Assembly: GCA_002794775.1 (NCBI GenBank)
Contig: NBAY01000015.1
Span: 496,001-560,000, forward strand
Source: Porodaedalea pini
Taxonomy: Eukaryota > Basidiomycota > Agaricomycetes > Hymenochaetales > Hymenochaetaceae
Direction: 5' to 3'
Length of the DNA: 64,000 nt
Shown: positions 40,723-52,301 of the stretch, one piece after another
How the letters are laid out: each line of letters opens with the position of its first letter
How positions within the stretch are numbered: position 1 is the stretch's first letter
Translations under genes and position numbers: made by a program
The notes under the pieces: generated by a model
What the model was told of the DNA's origin: nothing
Database searches by the model: none
What the model saw: only the letters and a program-made list of their open reading frames with translations

Positions 40723-41171
40723 TGTTAGGCAGAAGTCTGGGTGGAACTCAGACTAGGCAACCTCAACATGTGGCACCTGACGGTGACGCGGACATCGTCT
40801 GGGATGGGCTGTATCTCGAACGTGAAGTTCGGGCAGCGGGTTTACTCAGACTAGGTCATCGCGGAGGTAAGAGGATTAATACAAGTCTAAACTAATACAA
40901 GGGAAATGAGTCTCACCTAGGTCGCCGCGGAGGTAAGAGGAAAAGCAGAACAAGGAGTTCATGCGATTCCTGAGACCTTATATAGCGGTGACCGTGAGAC
41001 TATATTATCTAAGGTTACATAAACGAACGGAATGGAACGAATGAAGGTCATGTGGAGGGGGTGTGGGAAACGATTAGAAAGATGATTGAATATAATGAAA
41101 AGGGGTGATTTAAAAGAAAAGAAATGGTAAAAGGGGAAACAAAAGAAAGGGTGAAAGTTCGAGTCCTAACA
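40723..41171 (-). repeat. 5' LTR of A4 (449 bp)
   Basis: Same length as 17849-18297, with about 17 transitions. Followed by CTCCG at 41172-41176. Confidence 0.94.
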
Positions 41172-41472
41172 CTCCGCAACAGTTAGTTTTGTGGCAACCT
41201 TGTCTTCAGTCTCATCTCTTGTCTTGTTCTTGTTCTCATCTCTGCTATTGCTATTGTCTCGTACCGGAGTTGATATCTTGCTCATTCAGGCTCTGTACTG
41301 ACACTCACATTGGGTCCAGAGCACTTTACAGTATTGACACATACCAACACATACCAACACGTACCGAGATTTTTCCCATGCTCATACCGAGCTTATATTT
41401 ACTTCAAAACTCAATGGAAACATGTCCCCAAACAAACTGCCGATCCTAAACAACCCATACACAGGATCTACA

Positions 41473-41728
41473 ATGGTTGGACCACCTTGCTGTAGTCCTT
41501 GATGAACCGTCGGAGCCAATTACCCATGCCAAGGAACTTTTGAAGTTCTTTGAGGTTCCTCAGGGTGGGCCAGCTAGCAATTGCTTCCATCTTCACTGGG
41601 TCAGCCTCCAATTCTCTGTTGCTGATGATGTGGCTGAGGTATTTCACTACCTTCATGTCAAATTTGTATTTCTCCGGTTTCAAGTACAGGCCATTCTCCC
41701 GAAGAATCTGAAGTATGCATCTTGACAT
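41473..41728 (-). pseudogene. A3 pol fragment: RT thumb region
   Basis: The minus strand encodes SRCILQILRENGLYLKPEK ... LGMGNWLRRFIKDYSKVVQ. It lies between solo LTR C and insertion B2 and connects to 48580 on one side and 17308 on the other. Confidence 0.88.
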
Positions 41729-42720
41729 TGTGGAGATCCTGATGCCGCTGGCCTCAGAATCGGCTCTATTAGGTTCGACTCGACTCAGGACAGCCTTACA
41801 AGTTTCCCCGATGCATTTCAGGACACTTTCAGTGTTTGGCTGGATTAACTCGACGCATACAGCTTGGTTCTGTACCAGTGAGCCACCAAAGTCTGTTTTC
41901 GGTCAGGTCTGGTATTGTTCCGAGCCTCCCAAAGCTTAATTTCTCATGTGCCTGAGTTCTGGCTCCGAGTTTCGGCTGTTTGGTGTTGTTTGGCTAGAGC
42001 CTCCGGTCTGTCTTTGTGTCCTTTGTATGCTGCTCAGAGGCTCAACCCTCTGTTGGTTATTTAAACACTCATGTAAATGTCTCAAAAATACAAGTTTAGT
42101 TCCCTCGAGTCAGTCCAAGTCTTTAGTTCTCGTCTCCGTTGCCGTTCAGTGTCGTTCCGTCCGTTCCGTCCATTCCATCTCGAGTCCCGTTTTCGGCCAA
42201 ATCTTGCTTTTGCTATATCTCCCTCAGTTCTTAGCCGATTCTTGAGCTCTCTTCATATTCGTAATCTCGTCTAAAATCGCTTTCGAACACTGTCTTGTCT
42301 TGCACGATTCCGAGCCCGCGTCATAGAGCTACAAAAATAGCTTTTTGGTTCCAGGAGTTCCGTGCATTCCGCCAGCTGCAACCAGTGCAACTGCCATATC
42401 TCCGTCAATTCTGCACCGCATCTCGAGATCTTTTCAGATTCAGAATCGTCTCGACGAATCGTTTCGATTACTGTCTTCACTGGCGAGTTTCCGAGCCCGG
42501 GTTGTCAAGATTGTAGTTGCTCTTTGTTCTCTGACCACATTTAGGCATGTTTTGCCGGTCATCCTTTGTACTCACGTCCCCGAGTTGACACCTGGTCCCG
42601 AGTATTCCCCTACACTTCCCTACACTTCCTGACACTATCCCCTCCATCAGACACATTAGAGTGAACCCCCAGTGGCCAAACTCAACCAGGTCTGAGTCTG
42701 CCTGTAGACCCATACCATCA
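41729..42720. other. Left flank of B2, LTR-like but unclassified
   Basis: About 1 kb without coding similarity. It has a TTATTTAAAC promoter-like motif near 42056 and a following C/T-rich region with TTCCGTCCGTTCCGTCC, as in many LTR U5 regions. It ends directly at the RT active-site region, implying a deletion. Confidence 0.4.
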
Positions 42721-42724
42721 CAAC

Positions 42725-45192
42725 CCCCTATGCTGACGACGTTATGGCCAGAGGACCAAAGACGCGGTATGAACTCCCTGATGGATCATACAAAACGATC
42801 CCTGAGAACCCAGGGATTCGACACTTCATCTGGGAGCATCTCCAGGACGTCAACCAAATCCTTCAATGAGTCAAAGTTGTTGGAGGAACCTTCTCAGCAA
42901 AAAAGCTACATATATGTGCCCCATATGGCATTATTGTTGGTCACAAGTGCACTTACCAGGGTCGAGAACCAGACAACTCTAATATTCAGAAGGTCTGTGA
43001 CTGGCCGTCGTGTTGCACAGTCACCAAGGTCAAGGGATTTCTCGGCACAGCAGGAGTCTTGCAAGTCTTTATCAAGGACTTCGCCAAGATGGCTCACCTG
43101 CTCATTCACCTGATGAAGAAGAACATAATTTTCAACTAGAGAATCGAGGAACAGGACACCATGGACACTCTCAAGGAAGCAATTACAAAGTGCCCAGCAC
43201 TCTGCACTATCAACTACCAGTCAGATCTCGAGGTCATACTCACTGTCAACTCATCCATCATTGGAGTTGGCTGGACACTTGGGCAAGAGCACACTGACAG
43301 CCATTGACGTATCAACAGATTTGGGTCCATCAACTGGAACTTGGTCCAAGCTACGTATTCCCAGCCAAAAATCGAGTTATTTGGTCTATTCCGAGCCCTG
43401 TGAGCTAACCATCTCTTTCTCATTGGAGTTCACAAGCTCATTGTTGAAATGGATGCAGTGTACATCAAAGGGATGATCAACAACCCCGATTTACAACCTA
43501 ACACTACCATCAATAGGTGGATCACCAGCATTCTCTTGTTCTCATTCATCTTACGACATGTACCAGCTTTGGAGTTCACCAGCACAGACGGATTATCTCG
43601 TAGGTGAGCTGCACCAACCAATCCACAAGAGGAGGACAACTACAAGGCATGGATCAACAAAGCATATGCATTTATCTTAGGTCAAGCCTATTCCGTCAGT
43701 TCTGCCTATGCAACAAACAGATTGAACACAATGAACGCAACAAATGGAACACCCAGAACAGGCGATCCAGAATTGTTCCTGGCCTCTGACTCAGCGCGTG
43801 CCAAGGATCGTCATCTCGATGACATAAAACACTTCTTAGAAGACCCACTACTAATTTCGTCAATCCCCGAGAAGGACATCCCTGCACTAGTCAGGTACAC
43901 AACGGGATTCTTCGTTTGAGCTGGAAAGCTGTGGCGGAAAGCACGGAATGAGCAGCACCAGGTTGTCATCAAACCAGAATGTTGTTGGACACTAGTCAAG
44001 GCCACCCACAATGACCTCAGACATAAGGGAGTATATTCAGTATGAGCCAGACTCCTCGATCGATTCTGGTGGCCTTCCCTTGGACACAACATTAAGCACT
44101 ACATTAAGATGTGCCATGAATGCCAGATCAGGCAGACGAAGCAAGTTCTTATTCCGCCAACGGTCCCGTCCATTGCTCCCCTATTCTCAAAGGTGCACAT
44201 TGACACAAAAGTCATGCCAAAGGCAGGAGGTTATTGCTACATTGTCCATGCATGATGATCACTTTCAGGATACCCCGAGTTCCATCTCCTCTGCTCCGAA
44301 ACTGGCAAAACAATTGGCCAGTTCATATTTGAGGATATACTCTGCCACTTTGGAGCTTGCCCAGAGCTTGTTACCAACAATGGAAAGCCATTCATCACTG
44401 CACTGGATTGGCTGAAGGATCGCTATCACATCAATCACATCTGTATTTCAGCTTACAACTCACATGCTAATGGGCTAATCGAACAAAAACACTTTGATGT
44501 TCAGGAAGCTCTCATGAAAACTACAGAAGGAAATGAGAAGCGTTGGCACGAACACGCTCACTCAGTATTCTGGGCCGAACGAATCACTATCCTACGAGCT
44601 ACAGGACTGTCACCATACTTCATGGTCCATGGAGTAGAACCGCTGCTCCCCTTCAATATCTCTGAAGCTATGTATCTCGTACCCCCAATCGAGTCCCCGC
44701 TCTCTACTACTGAACTTGTCTCCATCCGAGCTTGCCAGCTTCAAAAACGCCCCGAGGATTTAGAAGCTATCGCCAAGAAGGTCAGCAATGCCAGGCATGC
44801 ATATGCAAGACAGTTCAAAGAGGTGAACTGACATCTTATTAAAGACTACGACTTCCAACCAGGATGACTCGTTCTTCTTAGGAACTCATGAACGAAAATG
44901 GAACTCAATCAAAAGACAAAACCTTGGTACCTTGGTCCTTACGTGGTTGTTCAAAAAACAGAGGGAGGATCGTATATCATGGTGGAACTCAATGGGGCAG
45001 TTTCCCGCCTTAGAATTGCTGTGTTTTCGACTTATTCCCTACTTCCCCCGTTCTAATCTTTCAGTTCCAGTTACCAAACTCATAGAAGACTCTGAGGAAG
45101 AGCTTGAAATGATGAATGACACACAAGAGCAAGACGAGGACCAGAACGACATCTCAGATGTTGATTCCGAGTCTGTCGACTCTGATGCCTAG
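42725..45192 (+). pseudogene. B2 pol pseudogene: RT active site, RNase H, integrase
   Basis: Starts at PYADDV (intact catalytic pair), then TIPENPGIRHF, KVKGFLGTAG, RNase H-like ILTVNSSIIGVGW and EMDAVYIKGM, STDGLSRR, integrase HNDLRHKG ... CHECQ, VHIDTKVMP, LVTNNGKPF (catalytic D now N), NGLIEQKHFD, and C-terminal WYLGPYVVVQKT with an acidic tail to 45192. At least ten stops, mostly TGA at positions that are arginine in B1. Same lineage as B1, clearly older. Confidence 0.88.
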
Positions 45193-45553
45193 GCTTCACC
45201 TCTGATCTGCTCTGAGGACTCCATATATGCACCTTTCTTCTTTAATTCTCCATCATCTCTTCTCGTCATCCTATTCTATTAATCTGCTCTGGCACGCATT
45301 CAGCTGCAAGCCACCTTTTGAGCATTCCGGCCGTTCCACCGGTTCCATCCCAATTTATCTCTTCACTTCATTTCGACTCCCCTGGCATTTCCTTGTCCCA
45401 TTTCTTTTCCTTAACAAAACCCTAACACAAAACTTGGAAAACATTTAATTCAAAAACAAACTATAGAAGTACAATTTTTTTTTTTTTTTCTGTTTTCTTT
45501 TTTTGACTAAATAAAGGGTTCTGTGCGTTGCATGTATTCTGCGCATCCTGGCT
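45193..45553. other. Spacer between B2 integrase and antisense gene
   Basis: AT-rich 360 bp with a T tract at about 45475-45489, matching in position the convergent spacer of B1 (24056-24476). No gene seen. Confidence 0.5.
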
Positions 45554-47339
45554 CTACCTCGCTTTTCCCTTCCCCTTTCCTTTCCCCAAGCCTTCTTCCT
45601 GACCCCGTCTAGACTCCCAAGCCCACTGCATCAATGTGATGTTAGACCGCATGGCGGCTGCTCTATCTCGCAGCAATGCCACCTGCCACTCCAGCTCTGA
45701 AGCGGTGTGTTCCAGCATGCGAGCGTCCCAACCCAGGACAGACAACTCCCAATCTGACTCCATCTCTGATGAGTGAACAGACAGTTCCTCAACCCCGTCA
45801 TCAAATGAGCCAACCCCGACACTAGGACAAGCCAGATGACTAGGCCCAGCTGTCACTGGACCTGTTGATGGCCTCGTCGACACTCCAGGAGGCAGTCTCA
45901 CTGGAGTACTTGGCACCGTGCTTGTAGCAGGTCTCGAAGATGACCCAGCAGCTGACCGTGATCAAGGAGGTGGAGCCTGCACAACCCGCTCATGCATGAC
46001 ACGGTTCATCGCCCAGCCATGCGTCAACAGCTCGCACTTAATCTGGAGCTTCTGACAATTTGTGCACACCTTCCCAGGAGTCCCAGTGCACTCTATACCT
46101 TGCATCCAGCATGGATTACAACCAGCAGAATTGATGTTGTTGCTGCTGCTGTTGTCCTTGTCTTCCTTGGCCTCCTCATTGTCACTTCCCTCACCATCGC
46201 TTCCTTCATCATCACTTCCTTCGGTGTCATCATCAACGTCCTCATCTTTGTCCTCATCATCTTCACCGTTGTCGACCTGACCTTTGTTGCTGCTGCTGTT
46301 GCTGTAGTCACCCAATGCAGCACTCATGGATTGACCCTGCAAGCCACAAACAGTTGAGTCTGAGCTGTTTCCCCTGTAATCTGATTCCCCACGACAACCA
46401 GGTGGAGGACTAGCAGGACTCTTGCCAACGACCATCTGAGTCGACTCTTTGCTTGGTGCCCGAGGAGGAATAACCAGATGACGACAGGTGTGGGCAGCAG
46501 CACGAGTTGCCAACTCCTTTTTTGCCCATGCCCGCATCAAAGAAGTACGAGACACATCACTCTGATTGTCCTCGATTGGTAGATCAGTTTTGTCAGGACC
46601 AGATCTCGTCTGTCGCGCTTGTTGTGGTCGTTCCATCCATTCCGTCCATTCTGCTCATTGCACCTGTTCTGCCAGTTCTGCCTGTTGCACGTTTCTTGTC
46701 CAAGCGGAACCAGCCAGATTGCTTCTGCCAGGAGACCCAAGATCAGGTGCTGTTGGTTGGGCAGACATGCTGCACCACATCAACGATACAGGGAGAGACT
46801 GCTGTCCAAACCGAATCAGCTCATCAAGCTGCTCAGTCTCACTAGCCTGACGAACTCGTTCGTGCTGATCAAATGCAGCCAACTCCCGGTCCAACTCCAT
46901 ACTCCCAGGTTCATTTTGCACCGTCGCCACCATTTCTGCAGCTATCGCCGCATCAGCCAGGGCATGCATGGTCTCATTATCCCACATCCCGTAGTGATCC
47001 CTTGCTGCATTCAGGTAGTTGTGCATCTGCTGCCAGCGACTCTCTGGCAGACGAGTCCACATGTTGAGATGGCAAACCTTGGTTGTACAGCGATGAAGCT
47101 CAGACTGCAGGTGCTAAATGAAAGTGTCAGGGATAGAGTCGCTCATGGTGAACGTTAATACTCACATCAAATTTGGCCAAGCCAACTACCCAGGCATGTA
47201 CTACCTCTGGCGTCAACGACTGGATCGGGAACTCCGTCCACCACTCGAGGATGCCTCGCTCCCATTCCCAAACCGCTCGCTCGAGCTGTGCCATCACCTG
47301 GAAGCGCTCTTCCAAAATGCCAAGCTGGTAAAATGACAT
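45554..47339 (-). pseudogene. Antisense accessory gene of B2, decayed, same architecture as in B1
   Basis: Exon 1 from ATG 47339 to 47166 (MSFYQLGILEERFQVMAQL...); intron 47165-47114 (52 nt, GTGAGT...ATTTAG, phase 0); exon 2 47113-45554. The exon 2 frame is continuous except for two TGA codons (near 46655 and 45962), both explained by CGA-to-TGA. Cysteines follow C-x2-C-x6-C-x7-C-x2-C-x6-C (CNPCWMQGIEC ... CTNCQKLQIKC), the Zn2Cys6 spacing. An acidic Asp/Glu run precedes it; the C-terminus has AGPSHLAC and a helix, ending in a KGKGKGKAR tail. Matches B1 in intron position, motif order and AGPS element. Start codon uncertain. Confidence 0.72.
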
Positions 47340-48579
47340 TTTGATGTCGTGATGGATGAGGGTGAGAGAGAGGGTGCAGACCACATGAGGCCAACGTACG
47401 ATGCCTTATCCCACAAACACAAGAGGATTCAGAAGGACAGAGTGACTAGGGACAGTCACTGTTTAAAAACACCTGAGGAGATGTAACACCAACCGGTTCG
47501 TTGGGCACGGAATGAGCAGAATGCACACAATGTACGTCATGAAGTCGAAGAGCCTTGACTTGGCAATCGAGCAAAGTGGTACACCCGGATCGGCGGTGAT
47601 TACCCGAACACAGAATGCACACAACGACCGGATCACATGCATCAGCTACTTGGACCGACCCCAGTGCACTTATCTGTGCACGTGTCCTCTCGACCCTGCC
47701 AAAGGTTTGTTCATTTGCCCTTGTCTAACGAACATGCGCCAGCCCGGCATTGGTTGTTCTGGCTCCGTACAAAGGATCCCGAAGCTCACTGATGCTATGC
47801 CAAGTCAACACGTGCCATCCCCGCCTTTCAGTAGTTTGGATCGTGGAGCCACTCAAAGGAACACTCAGGAGGCTCAGTGGTAGGACAATAGAGGACTCGT
47901 CTTATTTTATTTTGCCTTTCATGTTTACGCAGGACACTTGTTTAGTATTTATAGAGCGCCGAATGTTGTAGATAGGACAGCAATTCCACCCCCGAGTTTC
48001 GACACCTAACTTCGTGTGATATCTCTCAGGATGGTCCCTAGGAACACTTTGGTGCCTTAGTGACTCAAATCGCTCACCTCGACTTCATTTTATTCGCATT
48101 GCGCTCGTTGCACTCGTTCTGTCTGTTCCATCTTTGCCTCATTTCCGCTTCGTTCTCATTACCTCGACCTCGCCCCCCCTCTCATCTTTTATCTTCTGAT
48201 TTAGTTCCGTACATTGCCTCACCCCCTGGCATTCCAGACGACGTCCTGTTAAGCACAGGGACCAGCCATCCATTCCGAGGACAATCCCGCTCCGAGAAGT
48301 CACACTAGTGTTAGCACGTCTCCATGTCTTCTGACACAGCCACTGACAATCCCCCACACATCTCGAGTGCTCCATCGGCGCTATGCTCCAAACGCTTCCC
48401 TACTAGTGTGCTCTGCCGATTCCGTTGCCCCTGACATGCCGGAACACATGCAACTCGAATCCTTCGATCCAGAACCCACAGAACTTGACCGGAACGAGGG
48501 TATTGACCCACTAGACATGTCTCCCTCGAACTCAATCATCTGATTCCCTTTTACTAACAACCAGAACTCAGTATTATCA
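47340..48579. other. Right flank of B2, possible LTR plus gag start
   Basis: A purine stretch TGAGGAGA then TGTAACACC at 47481 could be a polypurine tract and LTR start. A TATTTATAG box is at about 47947, with a C/T-rich region after it. From about 48330 a short frame (PEHMQLESFDPEPTELDRNE) resembles the N-terminal style of a gag. Not resolved. Confidence 0.35.
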
Positions 48580-49768
48580 ACATGTTGATGTGTTCCTCCA
48601 TGGCTCCTGAGAGGACCAGGATGTCATCGAGGTAAACAATGATCAAATTCACATAGATCAGGTCCTTGAAGATGTGGTTGATGAATGCTTGAAATGTTGC
48701 CAGCACATTGCAAAGACCAAAAAACATCACCGTTGGTTCGAAGAGACCCATGTTTGTGCAGAACACTGCTTTCCATTTGTCGCCCTTGTGGATCCAGATG
48801 TTGTAGTATCCCCATCGCAGGTCAAGCTTTGTGATGAACTTTGCCTTCTTGACCTTGTCGACCAGTTCATCAATGAGAGGGAGAGGGTACTTGTTCTTTA
48901 TCGTACCCTCGTTCAGTTTCCGGTAGTCCTGAATTGGGCATAGGGACTTGTTGGCCTTCTTGATGAAGAAGAAGGGCAATGCCATTGGTGAGATTGACTT
49001 TGTATATGACCTGACTTCAGATTCTCCTCAAGGAAGTCTTTCAGTGACTGTTGTTCTGTCAGCATCAATAGGTAGATTTTGCAGTCGCTGGGTTTGAAGT
49101 TGGGCTTTAAGTTGATGATGTGATCCCATGGGCGATACTCCAGTAACTTCTCAAATCCTTTCTCCAAGAAGACGTTGGTGTAGTCATTGAGATATTTGGG
49201 CCAGGACACCTTGTCCATTCACACCTCTCATATCCTCCTCATCTCTTCTACCTCACTCTCCTTTATTGCACACTTGGTCGGGCAGCAGGTGAATCCTATC
49301 AAACCTGTCGACCAATCAACTTCCAGGTTATGACATTGGAGCCAGTCATAGCCAAGAAATATGTTTGATGATGCGAGCAACATCACTGCAAGTACAATCT
49401 TTTCCTTATGGTGTCTGATGATTAGTTCAATGTCGACATATTCCTTGATCAAGCTGGCCTCATTGTGCATGCTGTTGGCATTGAGTACTGTGAGGGGATG
49501 AATGTAGCATTTTGTCTCCAAGCTGTACCATTCAACAAACCCTACATCAATACACAATCTGGTGCACCCTGAATCTATGAGCACGTGCACATCCACCTCT
49601 CTCATTCCACCCTCTACTTCTTGTCTGATGGTCAAGAGAAGGTCCAGCTGGCGTCCGCCAGTTCCTCTCATGAACAGTTTCTTGTTCTTGTTATCCTCAT
49701 CCACACTGGTCAGAGTTTCATAATCAGAGAAACTATTGATGCTGTTTGTATCTACATATTGTACAGGC
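48580..49768 (-). pseudogene. A3 pol fragment: protease and RT
   Basis: The minus strand encodes LLTIRQEVEGGMREVDVHVLIDSGCTRLCID (protease), the linker, RT fingers ([10 protein letters not shown]), [11 protein letters not shown] and YLDDILVLS, broken at 48580 by B2 (EEHIN / SRC). Heavy CpG-type decay and a frameshift near 49010. Cut at 49768 by D. Confidence 0.88.
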
Positions 49769-50923
49769 TGAAAGAATCACTCATAACACAGATCCCTGAT
49801 CGATGGATTGACATCCTGGATATAGCAAGATCAACACCCTGCAATTGATCATGCAGAATCCACAGGAGTACCTACAACAGGCCAGAGCAAAGGCCTGGAC
49901 AAAGGATCTACCAAAGACACCAACACAATGTCTCAAGTGCAAATGAGCACAGCAACTACATGAGATGATAGAGTTCATGATACTCTACCGTTATGGATGA
50001 ACAGCAGACTATACAATACAAGTGACAATGGCCAACACAGTCAATATGTTTATCAAGTACCGATGGAGCCCCACCCATTGGAACCTCGCAACAATGACTA
50101 CAATGGCAAAGACTCCAGTATCACATGGAACTACCATCAAGTACAGGTTGCAAACCCAGTACAACAAGGACACACATCTGGAGTGCAGGAACACACTCAC
50201 CACACTACAAATGGAGATACCAAACAACGCACACGAATGAAGTAGGACACTGGTGGCAACACTAGCCAAGAACATGTGGCAACACATATCGCACTGAGAA
50301 CACAATGGCACAATATGATACACCACCTACCCAACTCATGGAGCTATGGCGGTAGTGATCCAATATGCCCAAGGAACATACAACTTCCTACCAAGTGTGG
50401 CAATAGTCATGGAGGCCTTAACAACAAGAACAGGACCAGTCTGGAAGTCCCTAATACCAGAACATCCAATGGTGCTGGATATCCTTGGAACAGTACCTAC
50501 TGGGATACCAAGGCCTCTGACGTTCATCAGACAGATGACCGGCAACCCAACATACACTGGACACTTCACGGACGAACCTGATGCCATGGAGGAATGACTC
50601 ACCCTCTCCGACTGCACCAAAGGAAACACAGCATCAGTCAGCCATGTAACGAGGCAAGCCAATGACAATGCGAATGAGAAGCACATTCAAGTGTAGCACA
50701 TGGTACTACACAGCCTTGCTGATCAAGCAGAGAGATGATTGGACAAGGATGGCAGTGCATCAGTAAGCAAGCCCCATTGCTCACTAATCTGCAGCTAGGC
50801 AGTCAGTTAGCAAGCGCATGGACCATGCATGCACAGACCAGGTGGTGCATGGACCATCTGGTGCATGGACCAGTTACCCAGAATGGATAGATAATAAACA
50901 TGGACAATCATGGATGACGTAGC

Positions 50924-50931
50924 TATATAAA
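50924..50931 (+). promoter_or_regulatory. TATA box in D
   Basis: TATATAAA followed by a pyrimidine-rich stretch (TTCTTTCTTCTCTTC), about 345 bp from the right end of D after removing A5. Equivalent to 16394-16400 in E. Confidence 0.45.
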
Positions 50932-51226
50932 CCCCTCGAAGAGTAGACACACCCCAATTCTTTCTTCTCTTCATACCCTCATCTACTACACACCTTACTA
51001 TTGTACTTCACACTACACTTATGATGGAACAAATACACGTTGTCCTATTGCTACTTGTGATAACTGCTCTGAACACCTGGAACCTGGGCATTGTTGTCTG
51101 GCAGGCAACACACAAGCAATGAGAGGCCACTGACAACCCTAAGGAGTAGGGCGGAGAGATAGGCAGCAATCATTTTGCAATGAAGGGCTGATCATGTGCC
51201 TGCGGACTCGCAATTAGTCTGGTGAC

Positions 51227-51599
51227 TGTCAGGACTTGAACTTTTCCTTTCTTTTTATTTTCCTTCTATCATTTCTTTTTCTTTAATCGCTCCTTTTCAT
51301 TATAATTAATTATCTTTTCAATCATTTCCCACACTCCTTTCACATGACCTTCATTTGTTCCATTCTGCTCCCTTTTATGTAATCTTAGACAAAGGGGCAA
51401 CCGGTTCTCACAAGGTGATCACTGTATATAAGGAAGAGGAATTGCATCTGAACACCTGTTCTGCTTTTTCTCTTACCTTCGTGATGACCTAGCCTAAGTA
51501 TAGCGTGTCCCGAGTCCCCGCTTGAGTATAGCATGTCCCAGACGACAGTCAGCCACGGCCTGCCCAGTTTCGAGTTGTCTCCTGGACTCCTGCCTAACA
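51227..51599 (+). repeat. 5' LTR of A5 (373 bp)
   Basis: TGTCAGGACTTGAAC ... CTGCCTAACA. Contains GTATATAAGG, then CTGTTCTGCTTTTT (self-priming segment). Primer site AAAAGCAGAAT at 51601-51611, one mismatch. Confidence 0.93.
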
Positions 51600-51687
51600 T
51601 AAAAGCAGAATCCCACCCAGGCTCATCCCCAGCATACGTCGTTGCTGTCAACTCACCTTCACTCAGTCTAGAGGAGCACTCCCCTCG

Positions 51688-52002
51688 ATGGACTTGATGT
51701 GTAAATCCCCTAAACAACAACCCTCAACCCTGCCCAGACGTTTTTGGACATTTGTGTATTACAAAAGACCTCTCAACCAACTTTCCCCAACCCTGGCTCT
51801 CCACATCTCCCTTTGGTGGAGGAGCCACTTGACCTGGATGTGGGTGACGTTACATGTTCAGTCATCAACAGTGTTGTCGATTGTTATCTCTGCCACGTCC
51901 TTCTGCCTCATCATCAACTTCGCTGATGAGCCCGTCCAACGTTGGTGTAACCCCGGATCAAACGCACAACCCATCCCTGTTCCTCCACCATCATCAAGAT
52001 AG
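51688..52002 (+). CDS. A5 upstream ORF (ORF0)
   Basis: 104 codons from ATG 51688 (MDLMCKSPKQQPS) to TAG. Contains LALHISLWW, SHLTWMWVT, a hydrophobic VISATSFCLIINF stretch and PVPPPSSR. Same product as 3541-3855. Gag-frame similarity (IDLTDEQQRALP) starts right at its stop, one base back. Confidence 0.55.
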   Translation: MDLMCKSPKQQPSTLPRRFWTFVYYKRPLNQLSPTLALHISLWWRSHLTWMWVTLHVQSSTVLSIVISATSFCLIINFADEPVQRWCNPGSNAQPIPVPPPSSR

Positions 52003-52301
52003 ATCTCACCGACGAACAGCAACGGGCCCTTCCTGCATCAGCTTGTTGGAATCCAGACCGACCAAGCTACATTGCAACCAACAACAGCGGCATTGTACAC
52101 GATATCTGGTGGAGTGAAGTCCGGCACAGCTGGTATTCATCAGACAAACAAGGAAGGAGAGCGAGGTGGCCCCCAGCGGCTCCATCATTGACTGCACCAT
52201 TGACATCCACGGTCCTCCTGCCGCCGACTCCAGGCCCTTACTGTGAGACTCATAGAGACCCTTCACCGCCAACCCCCCCTGAACCTTCAACGCCCACACC
52301 C

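Larger units (their letters stand above)
17849..41171 (-). mobile_element. A4: nearly intact family A element, split by B1
   Basis: LTRs 17849-18297 (3') and 40723-41171 (5'), both 449 bp, with perfect duplication CTCCG (17844-17848 and 41172-41176). Without B1 it reads leader, gag (one TGA) and a pol that is open in both pieces. The LTRs differ at about 17 sites, all transitions, almost all at CpG. Inserted within solo LTR C. Confidence 0.95.
17309..41472 (-). mobile_element. C: solo LTR of a family B relative, split by A4
   Basis: The pieces 17309-17848 and 41177-41472 join to about 836 bp, starting TGTAGAGTACC and ending AGGATCTACA, like the minus-strand B1 LTR (TGTAGAGCC ... GGATCTACA). 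The right piece aligns by eye with the end of the B1 LTR, including CATGTCCCCAAA and a decayed CATACCAACA 10-bp repeat. It sits inside A3 between RT and RNase H. The 4-bp duplication was ACGG; both copies are mutated (ACAG at 17305-17308, ATGG at 41473-41476). No internal region was found, so it is a solo LTR. Confidence 0.8.
41729..48579 (+). mobile_element. B2: degraded family B-like element inserted in A3 RT
   Basis: The insertion starts TGTGGAG and ends TTATCA, flanked by 4-bp duplication ACAT (41725-41728 and 48580-48583), the same duplication size as B1 and C. It holds RT-RNase H-integrase remnants on plus (42725-45192) and, downstream, an antisense spliced gene on minus (45554-47339), the same order as B1. 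The RT begins abruptly at the active site, so gag, protease and RT fingers are missing. The two flanks (41729-42720 and 47340-48579) do not match each other by eye, so LTRs are not defined. Confidence 0.75.

Noticed and set aside
47481..48579. 47481-48579 and 41729-42720 as a matching LTR pair of B2
   Set aside because: Both have LTR-like features, but I could not align them by eye beyond general C/T richness.
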